Source: Pseudomonas putida W15Oct28
Lineage (GTDB): Bacteria > Pseudomonadota > Gammaproteobacteria > Pseudomonadales > Pseudomonadaceae
DNA: 64,000 nt
NCBI RefSeq assembly: GCF_000708715.2
Contig: NZ_JENB01000011.1
Span: 100,805-164,804, forward strand
Reading direction: 5' to 3'
Part shown: piece after piece, positions 1 through 8,150 of the stretch
How positions within the stretch are numbered: the stretch's first letter is position 1
Layout: every line of letters starts with the position of its first letter
The notes under the pieces: model-generated
The model's database searches: none
Told to the model about the DNA's origin: nothing
Seen by the model: the letters and a program-made list of their open reading frames with translations, nothing else
Translations under genes and position numbers: made by a program

Positions 1-1
1 A

Positions 2-34
2 GGAAAGCCCCGGCAGCATCTGACCGGGGCTTCC
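2..34 (-). terminator. Terminator downstream of pntB
   Basis: A 9-bp GC-rich stem (AAGCCCCGG at 5-13 with CCGGGGCTT at 24-32) and a 10-nt loop lie about 30 bp past the pntB stop. There are short T-rich runs on both sides, so it may work in both directions. Confidence 0.7.
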
Positions 35-64
35 TTTATATCAGTTGGTTTGCAGCAGAGGTTG

Positions 65-1501
65 TCACTCCACCGCCTTGACCATGTCTTCGATGACCTT
101 CTTGGCGTCACCGAACACCATCATGGTCTTGTCCAGGTAGAACAGTTCGTTATCCAGGCCAGCATAGCCGCTGGCCATGGAGCGTTTGTTGACGATGATG
201 GTCTTGGCCTTGAACGCTTCGAGGATTGGCATGCCGGCGATTGGCGACTTGGGGTCGTTCTTCGCCGCCGGGTTGACCACGTCGTTGGCGCCCAGCACCA
301 GCACCACGTCGGCCTGGCCGAACTCGGCGTTGATGTCGTCCATCTCGAACACCTGATCGTACGGCACTTCGGCCTCGGCCAGCAGCACGTTCATGTGCCC
401 GGGCATGCGGCCCGCCACCGGGTGGATGGCGTACTTCACGGTCACGCCGTTGTGGGTCAGCTTCTCGGTCAGTTCCTTCAGCGCGTGCTGGGCACGGGCC
501 ACTGCCAGGCCGTAGCCCGGGACGATGATCACGCTGTCGGCGTTGCTGAGCAGGAAGGTGGCATCGTCGGCCGAACCGGACTTCACCGGGCGCTGCTCTT
601 TCGAGCCTTGCGCCGCGCTGGCACTGGTATCCCCGCCAAAGCCACCGAGGATGACGTTGAAGAACGAGCGGTTCATCGCCTTGCACATGATGTACGAGAG
701 GATGGCACCGGACGAACCCACCAGCGAGCCTGCGATGATCAGCATCGAGTTGTTCAGGGAGAAGCCGATACCGGCCGCTGCCCAGCCCGAATAGCTGTTT
801 AGCATCGACACCACCACCGGCATGTCGGCGCCGCCGATCGGGATGATGATCAGTACGCCCATGACGAAGGCCAGGGCCAGCATCAGGGTGAAGGCGCTGT
901 AATGACCGGTGAAGGTGAACAGCAGGCCCAGGGCGATGGTGGTCAGGCCGAGGATCAGGTTCAGCTTGTGCTGGCCAGGGAACTGTACCGGAGCGCCCTG
1001 GAACAGGCGGAACTTGTACTTGCCCGACAGCTTGCCGAAGGCGATCACCGAACCTGAGAAGGTAACAGCACCGATGGCCGCGCCCAGGAACAGCTCCAGG
1101 CGGTTGCCGGTGGGGATCGGGTCGCTTATGGCGGCAACGATGCCCATCGACTGCGGTTCCAGCACGGCGGCGATGGCGATGAACACGGCAGCCAGGCCGA
1201 TCATGCTGTGCATGAAGGCGACCAGTTCCGGCATCTTGGTCATCTCGACGCGCTTGGCCATGATCGAACCGGCGGTACCACCGACCAGCAGGCCGACGAT
1301 GACGTAGCCGATGCCCGCCGTTGCAAGTTCAGCCCCGAGCTTATAAATGAGGCCAACCGTGGTGAGCATGGCGATGCCCATGCCGATCATGCCGAACAGG
1401 TTGCCGCGCCGCGAGGTGGTCGGGTGCGACAGGCCCTTGAGCGCCTGGATGAAGCACACCGAAGCGACCAGGTACAGAAGTGTTACCAGATTCATGCTCA
1501 T
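65..1501 (-). CDS. pntB: NAD(P) transhydrogenase subunit beta
   Basis: 478 aa. This is the membrane beta subunit of the proton-translocating transhydrogenase, which uses the proton gradient to move hydride from NADH to NADP+. The N-terminal part has a series of hydrophobic helices (about residues 1-260). The C-terminal part is the NADP-binding domain III, with motifs such as IVPGYGLAVARAQHA and HPVAGRMPGHMNVLLAEA. Length is normal for the family. It is the last gene of a three-gene minus-strand operon, two bases after pntAB. ATG codons occur at residues 1 and 3 and either could be the start. Confidence 0.96.
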   Translation of the reverse strand: MSMNLVTLLYLVASVCFIQALKGLSHPTTSRRGNLFGMIGMGIAMLTTVGLIYKLGAELATAGIGYVIVGLLVGGTAGSIMAKRVEMTKMPELVAFMHSMIGLAAVFIAIAAVLEPQSMGIVAAISDPIPTGNRLELFLGAAIGAVTFSGSVIAFGKLSGKYKFRLFQGAPVQFPGQHKLNLILGLTTIALGLLFTFTGHYSAFTLMLALAFVMGVLIIIPIGGADMPVVVSMLNSYSGWAAAGIGFSLNNSMLIIAGSLVGSSGAILSYIMCKAMNRSFFNVILGGFGGDTSASAAQGSKEQRPVKSGSADDATFLLSNADSVIIVPGYGLAVARAQHALKELTEKLTHNGVTVKYAIHPVAGRMPGHMNVLLAEAEVPYDQVFEMDDINAEFGQADVVLVLGANDVVNPAAKNDPKSPIAGMPILEAFKAKTIIVNKRSMASGYAGLDNELFYLDKTMMVFGDAKKVIEDMVKAVE

Positions 1502-1503
1502 GC

Positions 1504-1818
1504 TTACTTCTGCCCCTCGTTCTTGGCTTTCTTCTTGAACATCTCAAGCATGCGGCGGGTGACCAGGAAGCCACCGAACACATTGACCGCGGCCAGGGCC
1601 ACGGCGAGCGTGCCCATCAGCTTGCCGGCAGGGGTCACGGTGAGGGCGGCGGCCAGCATGGCGCCGACGATAACGATGGCAGAGATGGCGTTGGTCACGG
1701 CCATCAGCGGCGTGTGCAGCGCCGGGGTGACGTTCCACACCACGTGGTAGCCCACATAGATGGCCAGCACGAAGATGATCAGGTTGTAGATGCCATGGGA
1801 AATCAGCATGTCTTCCAT
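1504..1818 (-). CDS. pntAB: NAD(P) transhydrogenase subunit alpha part 2
   Basis: 104 aa with three hydrophobic segments. It corresponds to the C-terminal membrane part of E. coli PntA, which in pseudomonads is encoded separately. It forms part of the proton channel with PntB. The end has the conserved NVFGGFLVTRRMLEMFK stretch typical of the alpha-2 subunit. It sits between pntAA and pntB with gaps of 2 and 11 bases, so the three are surely co-transcribed. Confidence 0.95.
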   Translation of the reverse strand: MEDMLISHGIYNLIIFVLAIYVGYHVVWNVTPALHTPLMAVTNAISAIVIVGAMLAAALTVTPAGKLMGTLAVALAAVNVFGGFLVTRRMLEMFKKKAKNEGQK

Positions 1819-1829
1819 TGTCGTGCTCC

Positions 1830-2951
1830 TTAGCCGTTCTTGCGGACGACTTGACCATCACGGCACATGAGGCAGGCCGCGACGATGTCGTCTTCGAGGT
1901 TGATGACCAGCGCGCCGTCTTTGTCGAACAGCAGCTTCATGAAGTCCAGCAGGTTGCGCGCATACAGCGCCGAAGCATCGGCACCCAGCTGGGCCGGCAG
2001 GTTGGTCGGGCCGACGATGGTCACGCCGTTTTCCTTTACCACCTGGTCAGCAACGGTGAGCGGGCAGTTGCCACCCTGGGCTGCAGCGAGGTCGATGACC
2101 ACCGAACCGGGCTTCATCTGCGCGACGGTTTCGGCGCTGAGCAGGGTTGGTGCCTTGCGGCCGGGGATCAGTGCGGTGGTGATGACGATGTCCGCCTGCC
2201 TGGCGCGCTCGTGCACGGCCTGGGCCTGGCGTTGCATCCAGCTGGCCGGCATGGGGCGGGCGTAACCGCCGACGCCTTCGGCGCACTCGCGTTCCTCATC
2301 GGTCTCGTAAGGCACGTCGATGAACTTGGCACCCAGCGACTCGATTTGTTCCTTCACGGCCGGGCGTACGTCGGACGCTTCGATCACCGCACCCAGACGC
2401 TTGGCGGTGGCGATAGCCTGCAGGCCGGCAACGCCTGCCCCCAGGATCAGCACGCGCGCGGCCTTCACGGTACCGGCGGCGGTCATCAGCATGGGCATGA
2501 AGCGTGGGTAGTGATGGGCAGCCAGCAGCACGGCCTTGTAACCGGCGATGTTGGCCTGTGACGACAGCACGTCCAGGCTCTGCGCCCGCGAGGTGCGTGG
2601 CGCGGCTTCCAGGGCGAAAGCGGTGATGCCGCGTTCGGCCATCTTGCCGATCAGTTCGCTGTTGAAGGGGTTGAGCATGCCCGCCAGGAGGCTGCCACTG
2701 TTGATCAGGGCCAGCTCCTGGTCGTTGGGGGCGACCACCTTGAGTACCAATTGGGCGCCGTAGGCATCGGCTGCGCTCCCAAGGGAAGCGCCCACGGCCT
2801 CATAGGCACTGTCCGGAATGCTGGCGTTGAGCCCTGCCCCCCGTTGGACGGTGACCTGATGGCCCTGGCCAATCAGTTTCTTGATGGTTTCCGGGGTCGC
2901 AGCGACCCTTGTCTCACCGGTCTGCGTCTCGAGAGGAACACCAATGTGCAC
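1830..2951 (-). CDS. pntAA: NAD(P) transhydrogenase subunit alpha part 1
   Basis: 373 aa soluble NAD(H)-binding domain I of the transhydrogenase. It begins with HIGVPLETQTGETRVA, the usual N-terminus of this family and of alanine dehydrogenase relatives, and has the Rossmann motif LILGAGVAGLQAIATAKRLG. I chose a GTG start at 2951 because AGGAGA lies 7 bases upstream (2959-2964) and family similarity begins there. A longer frame reaches 2999 but adds no family-like sequence. First gene of the pntAA-pntAB-pntB operon. Confidence 0.93.
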   Translation of the reverse strand: MHIGVPLETQTGETRVAATPETIKKLIGQGHQVTVQRGAGLNASIPDSAYEAVGASLGSAADAYGAQLVLKVVAPNDQELALINSGSLLAGMLNPFNSELIGKMAERGITAFALEAAPRTSRAQSLDVLSSQANIAGYKAVLLAAHHYPRFMPMLMTAAGTVKAARVLILGAGVAGLQAIATAKRLGAVIEASDVRPAVKEQIESLGAKFIDVPYETDEERECAEGVGGYARPMPASWMQRQAQAVHERARQADIVITTALIPGRKAPTLLSAETVAQMKPGSVVIDLAAAQGGNCPLTVADQVVKENGVTIVGPTNLPAQLGADASALYARNLLDFMKLLFDKDGALVINLEDDIVAACLMCRDGQVVRKNG

Positions 2952-3387
2952 GACTATTTCTCCTGCGGTGACCTTTTGTCTTTGTAAGAACCAGCACACT
3001 TCGGATGGTGCGCTGGGGCGGCTGTGGAGCGCCGACCCGCCGAATCCCGGGCGGGCGAAGCATTTTGCAGACGAACCCCCGGGCCTTCAACCGGTTATGG
3101 AGCGAAACGAAGTTAAAACTACAAGTCACCCTGTGACCGCTTGTCGCAGCGGTAAGGCTGCGCCCCGTCAAACATGGGCTATTGGGAGATTAGGAGAAAA
3201 AATCAAAAATATTTGAGTCAATACGCTTACGGCACGGTGAATGTCGCAAAATAGCCCGCAAAGACGCGTAGTTAGCAGGGTTAAAGGGTTTTTTCAGACC
3301 GGCATAACAGTTTATGGATATGCGACAAATACATATATCTGTAGGTGTTTAAAATAATTGACTACAGGGTCAATTTGTCGCACTTGG
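2952..3387. other. Intergenic region between pntAA and gcdR
   Basis: 436 bp without a credible gene. It must hold the promoter of pntAA-pntAB-pntB (minus strand) and the 3' end of gcdR transcription. The part at 3190-3360 is clearly more AT-rich than its surroundings. I could not assign a specific regulator site. Confidence 0.5.
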
Positions 3388-4287
3388 TCAGGTTGTTGCG
3401 GCGTAGGCCTGGGCCTGGCTCACCAGCCAGTCGCGGAATGCGCGCAGCGAGGCCGACTCTACCTTGCGCTCCGGAATCATCAGATAGTAGGCCTTGTCGC
3501 TGATCAGGGCATGCCTGTTAGCGACCACCAACCTACCCTCCCCCAGCTCGCGCTGGATCAGGAACGGCGGAATCAGCGCGATCCCCATTTCATGTATCGC
3601 CGCCTGGGCGAGCATCGAGAATAGTTCATAACGTGGGCCTGTCATGTCGCGTTCCACATTCATCCCCAAACTGCCGAACCACTGCCGCCAGGCGTAGGGG
3701 CGCGTGCTTTGCTGCAGCAGTGGCAGTTGGGCGATGCGCTGTGCTTCAAGCATGCCCTGCCCGGCCAGCAATGCCGGGCTGCAGACGGGGACCGGGTTTT
3801 CTCCCATCAGCCGGTGCGACTGCGTGCCAGACCAGTCGGCATCACCGAAATAGATCGCGGCATCGAAGGGGGTGTCGGCGAACAGGAATGGCCGGGTACG
3901 GTTGGTGAGGTTGACCGTGACCTCGGGGTGGCGTTGCTGGAAGTCCTTGAGGCGCGGAAGCAGCCATTGGGTACCAAAGGTAGGCACTACGGCCAGTTCG
4001 ATCACGCTGGCGCCCTGCTGGCCCATCACCGACAGGGTGTCGCGCTCTACGGCGTCCAGTTGGGCGGCAACCTGGCGGCTGTAGGAAAGGCCGGCTTCGG
4101 TCAGCTTCACGCCGCGGCGCGAACGGCGGAACAGTTCCACATTGAGGAAGGCCTCGAGGCCGCCAATCTGCCGACAAACGGCACCCTGGGTCAGGGCGAG
4201 TTCCTGGGCAGCCTTGGTAAAGCTCTCGTGGCGCGCCGCCGCCTCGAAGCAAACCAGGGCAGCGGTGCTGGGGATCTTGCGGCGCAT
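3388..4287 (-). CDS. gcdR: LysR-family activator of glutarate genes GcdR
   Basis: 299 aa LysR regulator: winged HTH at residues 5-65 (ALVCFEAAARHESFTKAAQE, LTQGAVCRQIGGLEAFLNVE), then a substrate-binding domain. It is divergent from gcdHG, the position and sequence type of GcdR, which controls glutaryl-CoA dehydrogenase in pseudomonads. An in-frame GTG lies 15 bases further upstream (4302), but ATG 4287 is preceded by GTGAGG at good spacing and begins MRRKIPST as in close relatives. The inducer is inferred from context to be a glutarate or lysine-pathway metabolite. Confidence 0.88.
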   Translation of the reverse strand: MRRKIPSTAALVCFEAAARHESFTKAAQELALTQGAVCRQIGGLEAFLNVELFRRSRRGVKLTEAGLSYSRQVAAQLDAVERDTLSVMGQQGASVIELAVVPTFGTQWLLPRLKDFQQRHPEVTVNLTNRTRPFLFADTPFDAAIYFGDADWSGTQSHRLMGENPVPVCSPALLAGQGMLEAQRIAQLPLLQQSTRPYAWRQWFGSLGMNVERDMTGPRYELFSMLAQAAIHEMGIALIPPFLIQRELGEGRLVVANRHALISDKAYYLMIPERKVESASLRAFRDWLVSQAQAYAATT

Positions 4288-4341
4288 GTACGTCAACCTC
4301 ACTCGTCAGGCTGTTTTCAAGGTGTTTTACCGATTTACGAA

Positions 4342-4356
4342 GTGACAAATTATCAC
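4342..4356. promoter_or_regulatory. Candidate GcdR operator
   Basis: GTGACAAATTATCAC is an imperfect palindrome (GTGA-N7-TCAC) that fits the T-N11-A pattern of LysR-type sites. It lies in the divergent gcdR-gcdH promoter region, 92 bases before the gcdH start. Assignment to GcdR rests on position only. Confidence 0.5.
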
Positions 4357-4448
4357 TAATGGGTGCGCAATCCTCGTTTGTCCCGGCGGCCGATCAGGCC
4401 TAGGCTCAAAGGCACAAGAAACTGCCCCCTATTTCGAGGATTTCGCTC

Positions 4449-5630
4449 ATGGCCGGTAAAGCAAGCTTCCACTGGATCGACCCGCTGCTGCTGGATCAGC
4501 AGCTCACTGAAGAAGAGCGCATGGTGCGTGACAGCGCTTATCAGTTCGCCCAGGACAAGCTGGCCCCGCGTGTGCTCGAGGCCTTCCGCCACGAGCAGAC
4601 CGACCCGGCGATCTTCCGCGAGATGGGTGAAATTGGCCTGCTGGGTGCCACCATTCCGGAGCAATACGGCGGCAGCGGGCTGAACTACGTGTGCTATGGC
4701 CTGATCGCCCGTGAGGTTGAGCGTATCGACTCGGGTTACCGCTCGATGATGAGCGTGCAGTCGTCGCTGGTGATGGTGCCGATCAACGAGTTCGGTACCG
4801 AGGCACAAAAGCAGAAGTACCTGCCCAAGCTGGCCAGTGGCGAGTGGATCGGTTGTTTCGGCCTGACCGAGCCTAACCATGGCTCCGACCCAGGCTCGAT
4901 GATCACCCGTGCCAGGAAGGTCGACGGCGGTTACCGCCTGACCGGGAGCAAGATGTGGATCACCAACAGCCCGATCGCTGATGTATTCGTGGTCTGGGCC
5001 AAGGACGATGCAGGGGATATCCGCGGCTTTGTCCTGGAAAAAGGCTGGCAGGGCCTCAGCGCCCCGGCAATCCACGGCAAGGTCGGCCTGCGCGCCTCGA
5101 TCACCGGCGAAGTGGTCATGGACAATGTGTTTGTGCCAGAAGAGAACATCTTCCCGGATGTGCGCGGCCTCAAGGGCCCGTTCACCTGCCTCAACTCAGC
5201 CCGTTATGGCATCTCGTGGGGGGCGCTGGGCGCTGCCGAAGCCTGCTGGCACACCGCGCGTCAGTACACCCTGGACCGCCAGCAGTTCGGTCGCCCTCTG
5301 GCTGCCAACCAGCTGATCCAGAAGAAGCTGGCCGACATGCAGACCGAAATCACCCTGGCCCTGCAAGGCTGCCTGCGCCTGGGGCGTATGAAGGATGAAG
5401 GGACCGCTGCAGTGGAAATTACCTCGATCATGAAGCGCAACTCCTGCGGCAAGGCGCTGGATATCGCCCGCATGGCGCGCGACATGCTGGGTGGCAACGG
5501 CATCTCCGATGAGTTTGGTGTGGCCCGTCACCTGGTAAACCTGGAGGTGGTCAACACCTATGAAGGGACTCACGACGTGCATGCGCTGATCCTTGGGCGT
5601 GCGCAGACCGGTATCCAGGCCTTCTATTAA
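4449..5630 (+). CDS. gcdH: Glutaryl-CoA dehydrogenase
   Basis: 393 aa acyl-CoA dehydrogenase that oxidises and decarboxylates glutaryl-CoA to crotonyl-CoA, a step in lysine and glutarate breakdown. FAD-binding signatures are visible: [16 protein letters not shown] around residue 136, [17 protein letters not shown], and the C-terminal [16 protein letters not shown]. The catalytic base is Glu372 in [22 protein letters not shown] precedes the ATG. It is 14 bases upstream of the CoA-transferase gene and divergent from gcdR. Confidence 0.97.
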   Translation: MAGKASFHWIDPLLLDQQLTEEERMVRDSAYQFAQDKLAPRVLEAFRHEQTDPAIFREMGEIGLLGATIPEQYGGSGLNYVCYGLIAREVERIDSGYRSMMSVQSSLVMVPINEFGTEAQKQKYLPKLASGEWIGCFGLTEPNHGSDPGSMITRARKVDGGYRLTGSKMWITNSPIADVFVVWAKDDAGDIRGFVLEKGWQGLSAPAIHGKVGLRASITGEVVMDNVFVPEENIFPDVRGLKGPFTCLNSARYGISWGALGAAEACWHTARQYTLDRQQFGRPLAANQLIQKKLADMQTEITLALQGCLRLGRMKDEGTAAVEITSIMKRNSCGKALDIARMARDMLGGNGISDEFGVARHLVNLEVVNTYEGTHDVHALILGRAQTGIQAFY

Positions 5631-5644
5631 TAAGGAGCCAGCCC

Positions 5645-6865
5645 ATGGGCGCGCTATCACATCTGCGGGTGCTGGACCTTTCGCGCGTGTTGGCCGGCCC
5701 CTGGTCTGGCCAGATTCTCGCTGACCTGGGCGCTGACGTTATCAAGGTGGAGCGCCCGGGCAGTGGTGACGATACCCGCGCATGGGGGCCGCCCTTCCTC
5801 AAGGATGCCGAGGGGGAGAACACAAGCGAGGCGGCTTACTACCTGTCGGCCAACCGTAACAAGCGTTCGGTGACCATCGACTTCACCCGGCCTGAAGGGC
5901 AGCGCCTGGTGCGTGAGTTGGCGGCGAAGTCCGATATTGTCATCGAGAACTTCAAGGTGGGCGGTTTGGCTGCCTACGGGCTGGACTACCAGAGCCTGAA
6001 GGCGATCAATCCGCGGCTTATCTATTGCTCCATTACAGGTTTCGGCCAGACCGGGCCGTATGCCAAGCGCGCCGGTTATGACTTCATGATCCAGGGGCTG
6101 GGTGGGCTGATGAGCCTGACCGGCAGACCGGAGGGTGAGGAAGGTGCGGGGCCGGTGAAGGTGGGTGTGGCACTTACCGACATCCTTACCGGGCTGTACG
6201 CCACGGTGGCCATGCTTGCCGCCCTTGCCCATCGGGAGCAGACCGGGGTGGGCCAGCATGTGGACATGGCGTTGCTTGATGTACAGGTAGCCTGCCTGGC
6301 GAACCAGGCCATGAACTACCTGACCACGGGCAACCCGCCTCGGCGCCTGGGCAATGCGCACCCTAATATAGTGCCCTACCAGGACTTCCCGACGGCGGAT
6401 GGCGACTTCATTCTTACCGTGGGCAACGACAGCCAGTTCCGCAAGTTTGCAGAAGTGGCCGGGCAGCCACAATGGGCGGACGATCCGCGCTTCCTTACTA
6501 ATAAGCAGCGGGTGGCCAACCGGGCCGAGCTGATTCCACTGATTCGCCAGGCCACGGTGTTCAAGACAACCGCCGAATGGGTGGCCCAGCTGGAGGCTGC
6601 GGGGGTGCCGTGCGGGCCTATCAATGACTTGGCGCAGATGTTCCAGGACCCTCAGGTGTTGGCGCGGGGGTTGGCGGTTAACATTCCGCATCCGCTGGCG
6701 GGTAGCGTGCCGCAGGTGGCCAGCCCTATACGGCTGTCGGAGACGCCAGTGGAGTATCGGCGGGCGCCGCCGCTGCTGGGTGAGCACACCGGGGCGGTAC
6801 TGGGGGAAGTGCTGGGGCTCGAGGCAGGTGAGGTGCAGCGCTTGCGCGATGCCGGCGTGCTCTAG
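5645..6865 (+). CDS. gcdG: CaiB/BaiF family CoA-transferase (glutarate CoA-transferase)
   Basis: 406 aa class III CoA-transferase. It starts with LRVLDLSRVLAGPWSGQILADLGADV, the family N-terminus. The expected catalytic Asp is D179 in ALTDILTGLYA, aligned with the FRC-type Asp. In the operon with gcdH it most likely activates glutarate with succinyl-CoA to give the GcdH substrate. Substrate is inferred from the neighbour. AAGGAG precedes the start. A strong terminator follows. Confidence 0.9.
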   Translation: MGALSHLRVLDLSRVLAGPWSGQILADLGADVIKVERPGSGDDTRAWGPPFLKDAEGENTSEAAYYLSANRNKRSVTIDFTRPEGQRLVRELAAKSDIVIENFKVGGLAAYGLDYQSLKAINPRLIYCSITGFGQTGPYAKRAGYDFMIQGLGGLMSLTGRPEGEEGAGPVKVGVALTDILTGLYATVAMLAALAHREQTGVGQHVDMALLDVQVACLANQAMNYLTTGNPPRRLGNAHPNIVPYQDFPTADGDFILTVGNDSQFRKFAEVAGQPQWADDPRFLTNKQRVANRAELIPLIRQATVFKTTAEWVAQLEAAGVPCGPINDLAQMFQDPQVLARGLAVNIPHPLAGSVPQVASPIRLSETPVEYRRAPPLLGEHTGAVLGEVLGLEAGEVQRLRDAGVL

Positions 6866-6887
6866 AAACGGCTGGTGCTATATAAAA

Positions 6888-6916
6888 GCAGGGAGGCCGA
6901 CAGGCCTCCCTGCTTT
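6888..6916 (+). terminator. Rho-independent terminator after gcdG
   Basis: Perfect 11-bp stem GCAGGGAGGCC / GGCCTCCCTGC with a 4-nt loop (GACA), followed by TTTGCTTTT. It lies 22 bases after the gcdG stop. Confidence 0.92.
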
Positions 6917-6936
6917 GCTTTTCAGCGATATTAAGG

Positions 6937-7061
6937 TTTCTTGAAATTAAAGGTTGACGGGGTTTCGAATCCCCTTATAATGCGCCCCACTTCCAGCGAC
7001 ATCGGAACGACAAACTCCTTGAGATTCAACGAGTTAGGTAGTTAAGGTGGTGTTGTAAGGG
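6937..7061 (+). promoter_or_regulatory. rRNA-operon P1-type promoter fragment (copy A)
   Basis: 125 bp nearly identical to 43953-44077; the last 98 bp are identical. It has TTGACG (6954-6959), a 16-bp spacer and TATAAT (6976-6981), with an AT-rich stretch upstream and GCGCC downstream, as in strong stable-RNA promoters. No rRNA or tRNA gene follows. It breaks off after GTTGTAAGGG into a REP pair and the araC-type gene at 7245, which it may transcribe. Confidence 0.75.
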
Positions 7062-7085
7062 TAAGTACCAGATCAATTGTACTGG

Positions 7086-7177
7086 CCTCTTCGCGGGCTT
7101 GCCCGCTCCCACAGGTACAGCACCGCCTTTAGTTGCAGCGATGGACCTGTGGGAGCGGGCGAGCCCGCGAAGAAGGC
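7086..7177. repeat. REP pair (inverted)
   Basis: Two oppositely oriented REP copies of the TTCGCGGGCTTGCCCGCTCC type at 7086-7116 and 7145-7177. They would lie in the 5' leader of the araC-type gene if it is read from the promoter at 6954. Confidence 0.85.
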
Positions 7178-7244
7178 GGCACAGATGTCACAGTCATTTC
7201 CCCCAGCTGTTAGGCTTGTCTGCTCAGAACTACAAGAAACCGCC

Positions 7245-8024
7245 ATGCCGATCATCGGACATCCTCGCGCCATTCCTGCGCTGGACCACTTGCCCAGGCC
7301 CCTCTATGCCCGTGCCGAAAGCCTCGGCGCCGGCTCCTGGACCACCCGCCACCAGCACGACTGGGTGCAATTTTCCTACGCCATCAGCGGCGTACTGGGC
7401 GTATACACCCGGGACGGCAGCTACTTTGCTCCGCCCCAGTGGGGTGTGTGGATCCCTGCCGATGCCGAACACGAAGTGGTCACTTCAATGAAGGCAGAGA
7501 TGCGCAGCCTGTACGTGCGCCGCGATGCCTGCCCATGGGCACCGGAGCAATGTCGGGTGCTGGAAGTGACCCCGCTGGCGCGCGAGCTGATCAAGCAGTT
7601 CTGCCTGTTGCCGCCGGACTACCCCGAGGATGACAGCGCCGAGGCGCGTCTGGTGGCGGTGCTGCTCGACCAGCTGCGCACCTTGCCGGAAGTCGGGTTT
7701 TCGCTGCCGCTGCCACGCCACCCTGGGTTGCTGGCCCTGTGCAACGGTTTGATCGCCGCGCCGGACCAGCCGCAGACTTTGCAGCAATGGGCGCGGGAGC
7801 TGGGGTGTTCGGAGAAGACGCTGATGCGGCTGTTCCAGCGCGAGACGGGGTTGAGCTTTCGCAACTGGCGGCAGCGCATGCGGCTGTTGTCGTCGCTGGC
7901 GTTGCTGGAGGCGGGGGAGAATGTGACCGAGGCGGCGCTGGGGTGTGGGTATGACTCCACCTCGGCTTACATTGCGGCCTTCAAGCAGCTGTTTGGGGCT
8001 ACCCCTGGCGAGTTGAAACTCTAG
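7245..8024 (+). CDS. AraC-family transcriptional regulator
   Basis: 259 aa. The N-terminal half is a cupin-type sensing domain (TRHQHDWVQFSYAISGVLGV, PPQWGVWIPADAEHEV). The C-terminal half carries two HTH motifs (LQQWARELGCSEKTLMRLFQ and NVTEAALGCGYDSTSAYIAA). The frame is open from 7077, but that part is REP sequence. ATG 7245 begins the family-like sequence, although no strong ribosome site precedes it. Target genes are unknown. Confidence 0.85.
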   Translation: MPIIGHPRAIPALDHLPRPLYARAESLGAGSWTTRHQHDWVQFSYAISGVLGVYTRDGSYFAPPQWGVWIPADAEHEVVTSMKAEMRSLYVRRDACPWAPEQCRVLEVTPLARELIKQFCLLPPDYPEDDSAEARLVAVLLDQLRTLPEVGFSLPLPRHPGLLALCNGLIAAPDQPQTLQQWARELGCSEKTLMRLFQRETGLSFRNWRQRMRLLSSLALLEAGENVTEAALGCGYDSTSAYIAAFKQLFGATPGELKL

Positions 8025-8031
8025 GCATTGT

Positions 8032-8145
8032 TTGCCTGTACCGGCCCTATCGCCGGCAAGCCAGCTCCCACAGGGACTGCACAGCCCCTGAGGGCAGCGG
8101 GGTCCTGTGGGAGCTGGCTTGCCGGCGATAGGGCCGGTACAGGCA
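8032..8145. repeat. REP pair with perfect 43-bp arms
   Basis: Arms 8032-8074 and 8103-8145 are perfect inverted copies of a CCTATCGCCGGCAAGCCAGC-type REP with extended ends. It sits between the convergent araC-type and chemoreceptor genes, where it could act as a two-way transcription stop. Confidence 0.88.
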
Positions 8146-8150
8146 ACGCA

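Noticed and set aside
7077..7244. N-terminal extension of the AraC regulator
   Set aside because: The extra codons are translated REP sequence; the family-like protein begins at 7245.
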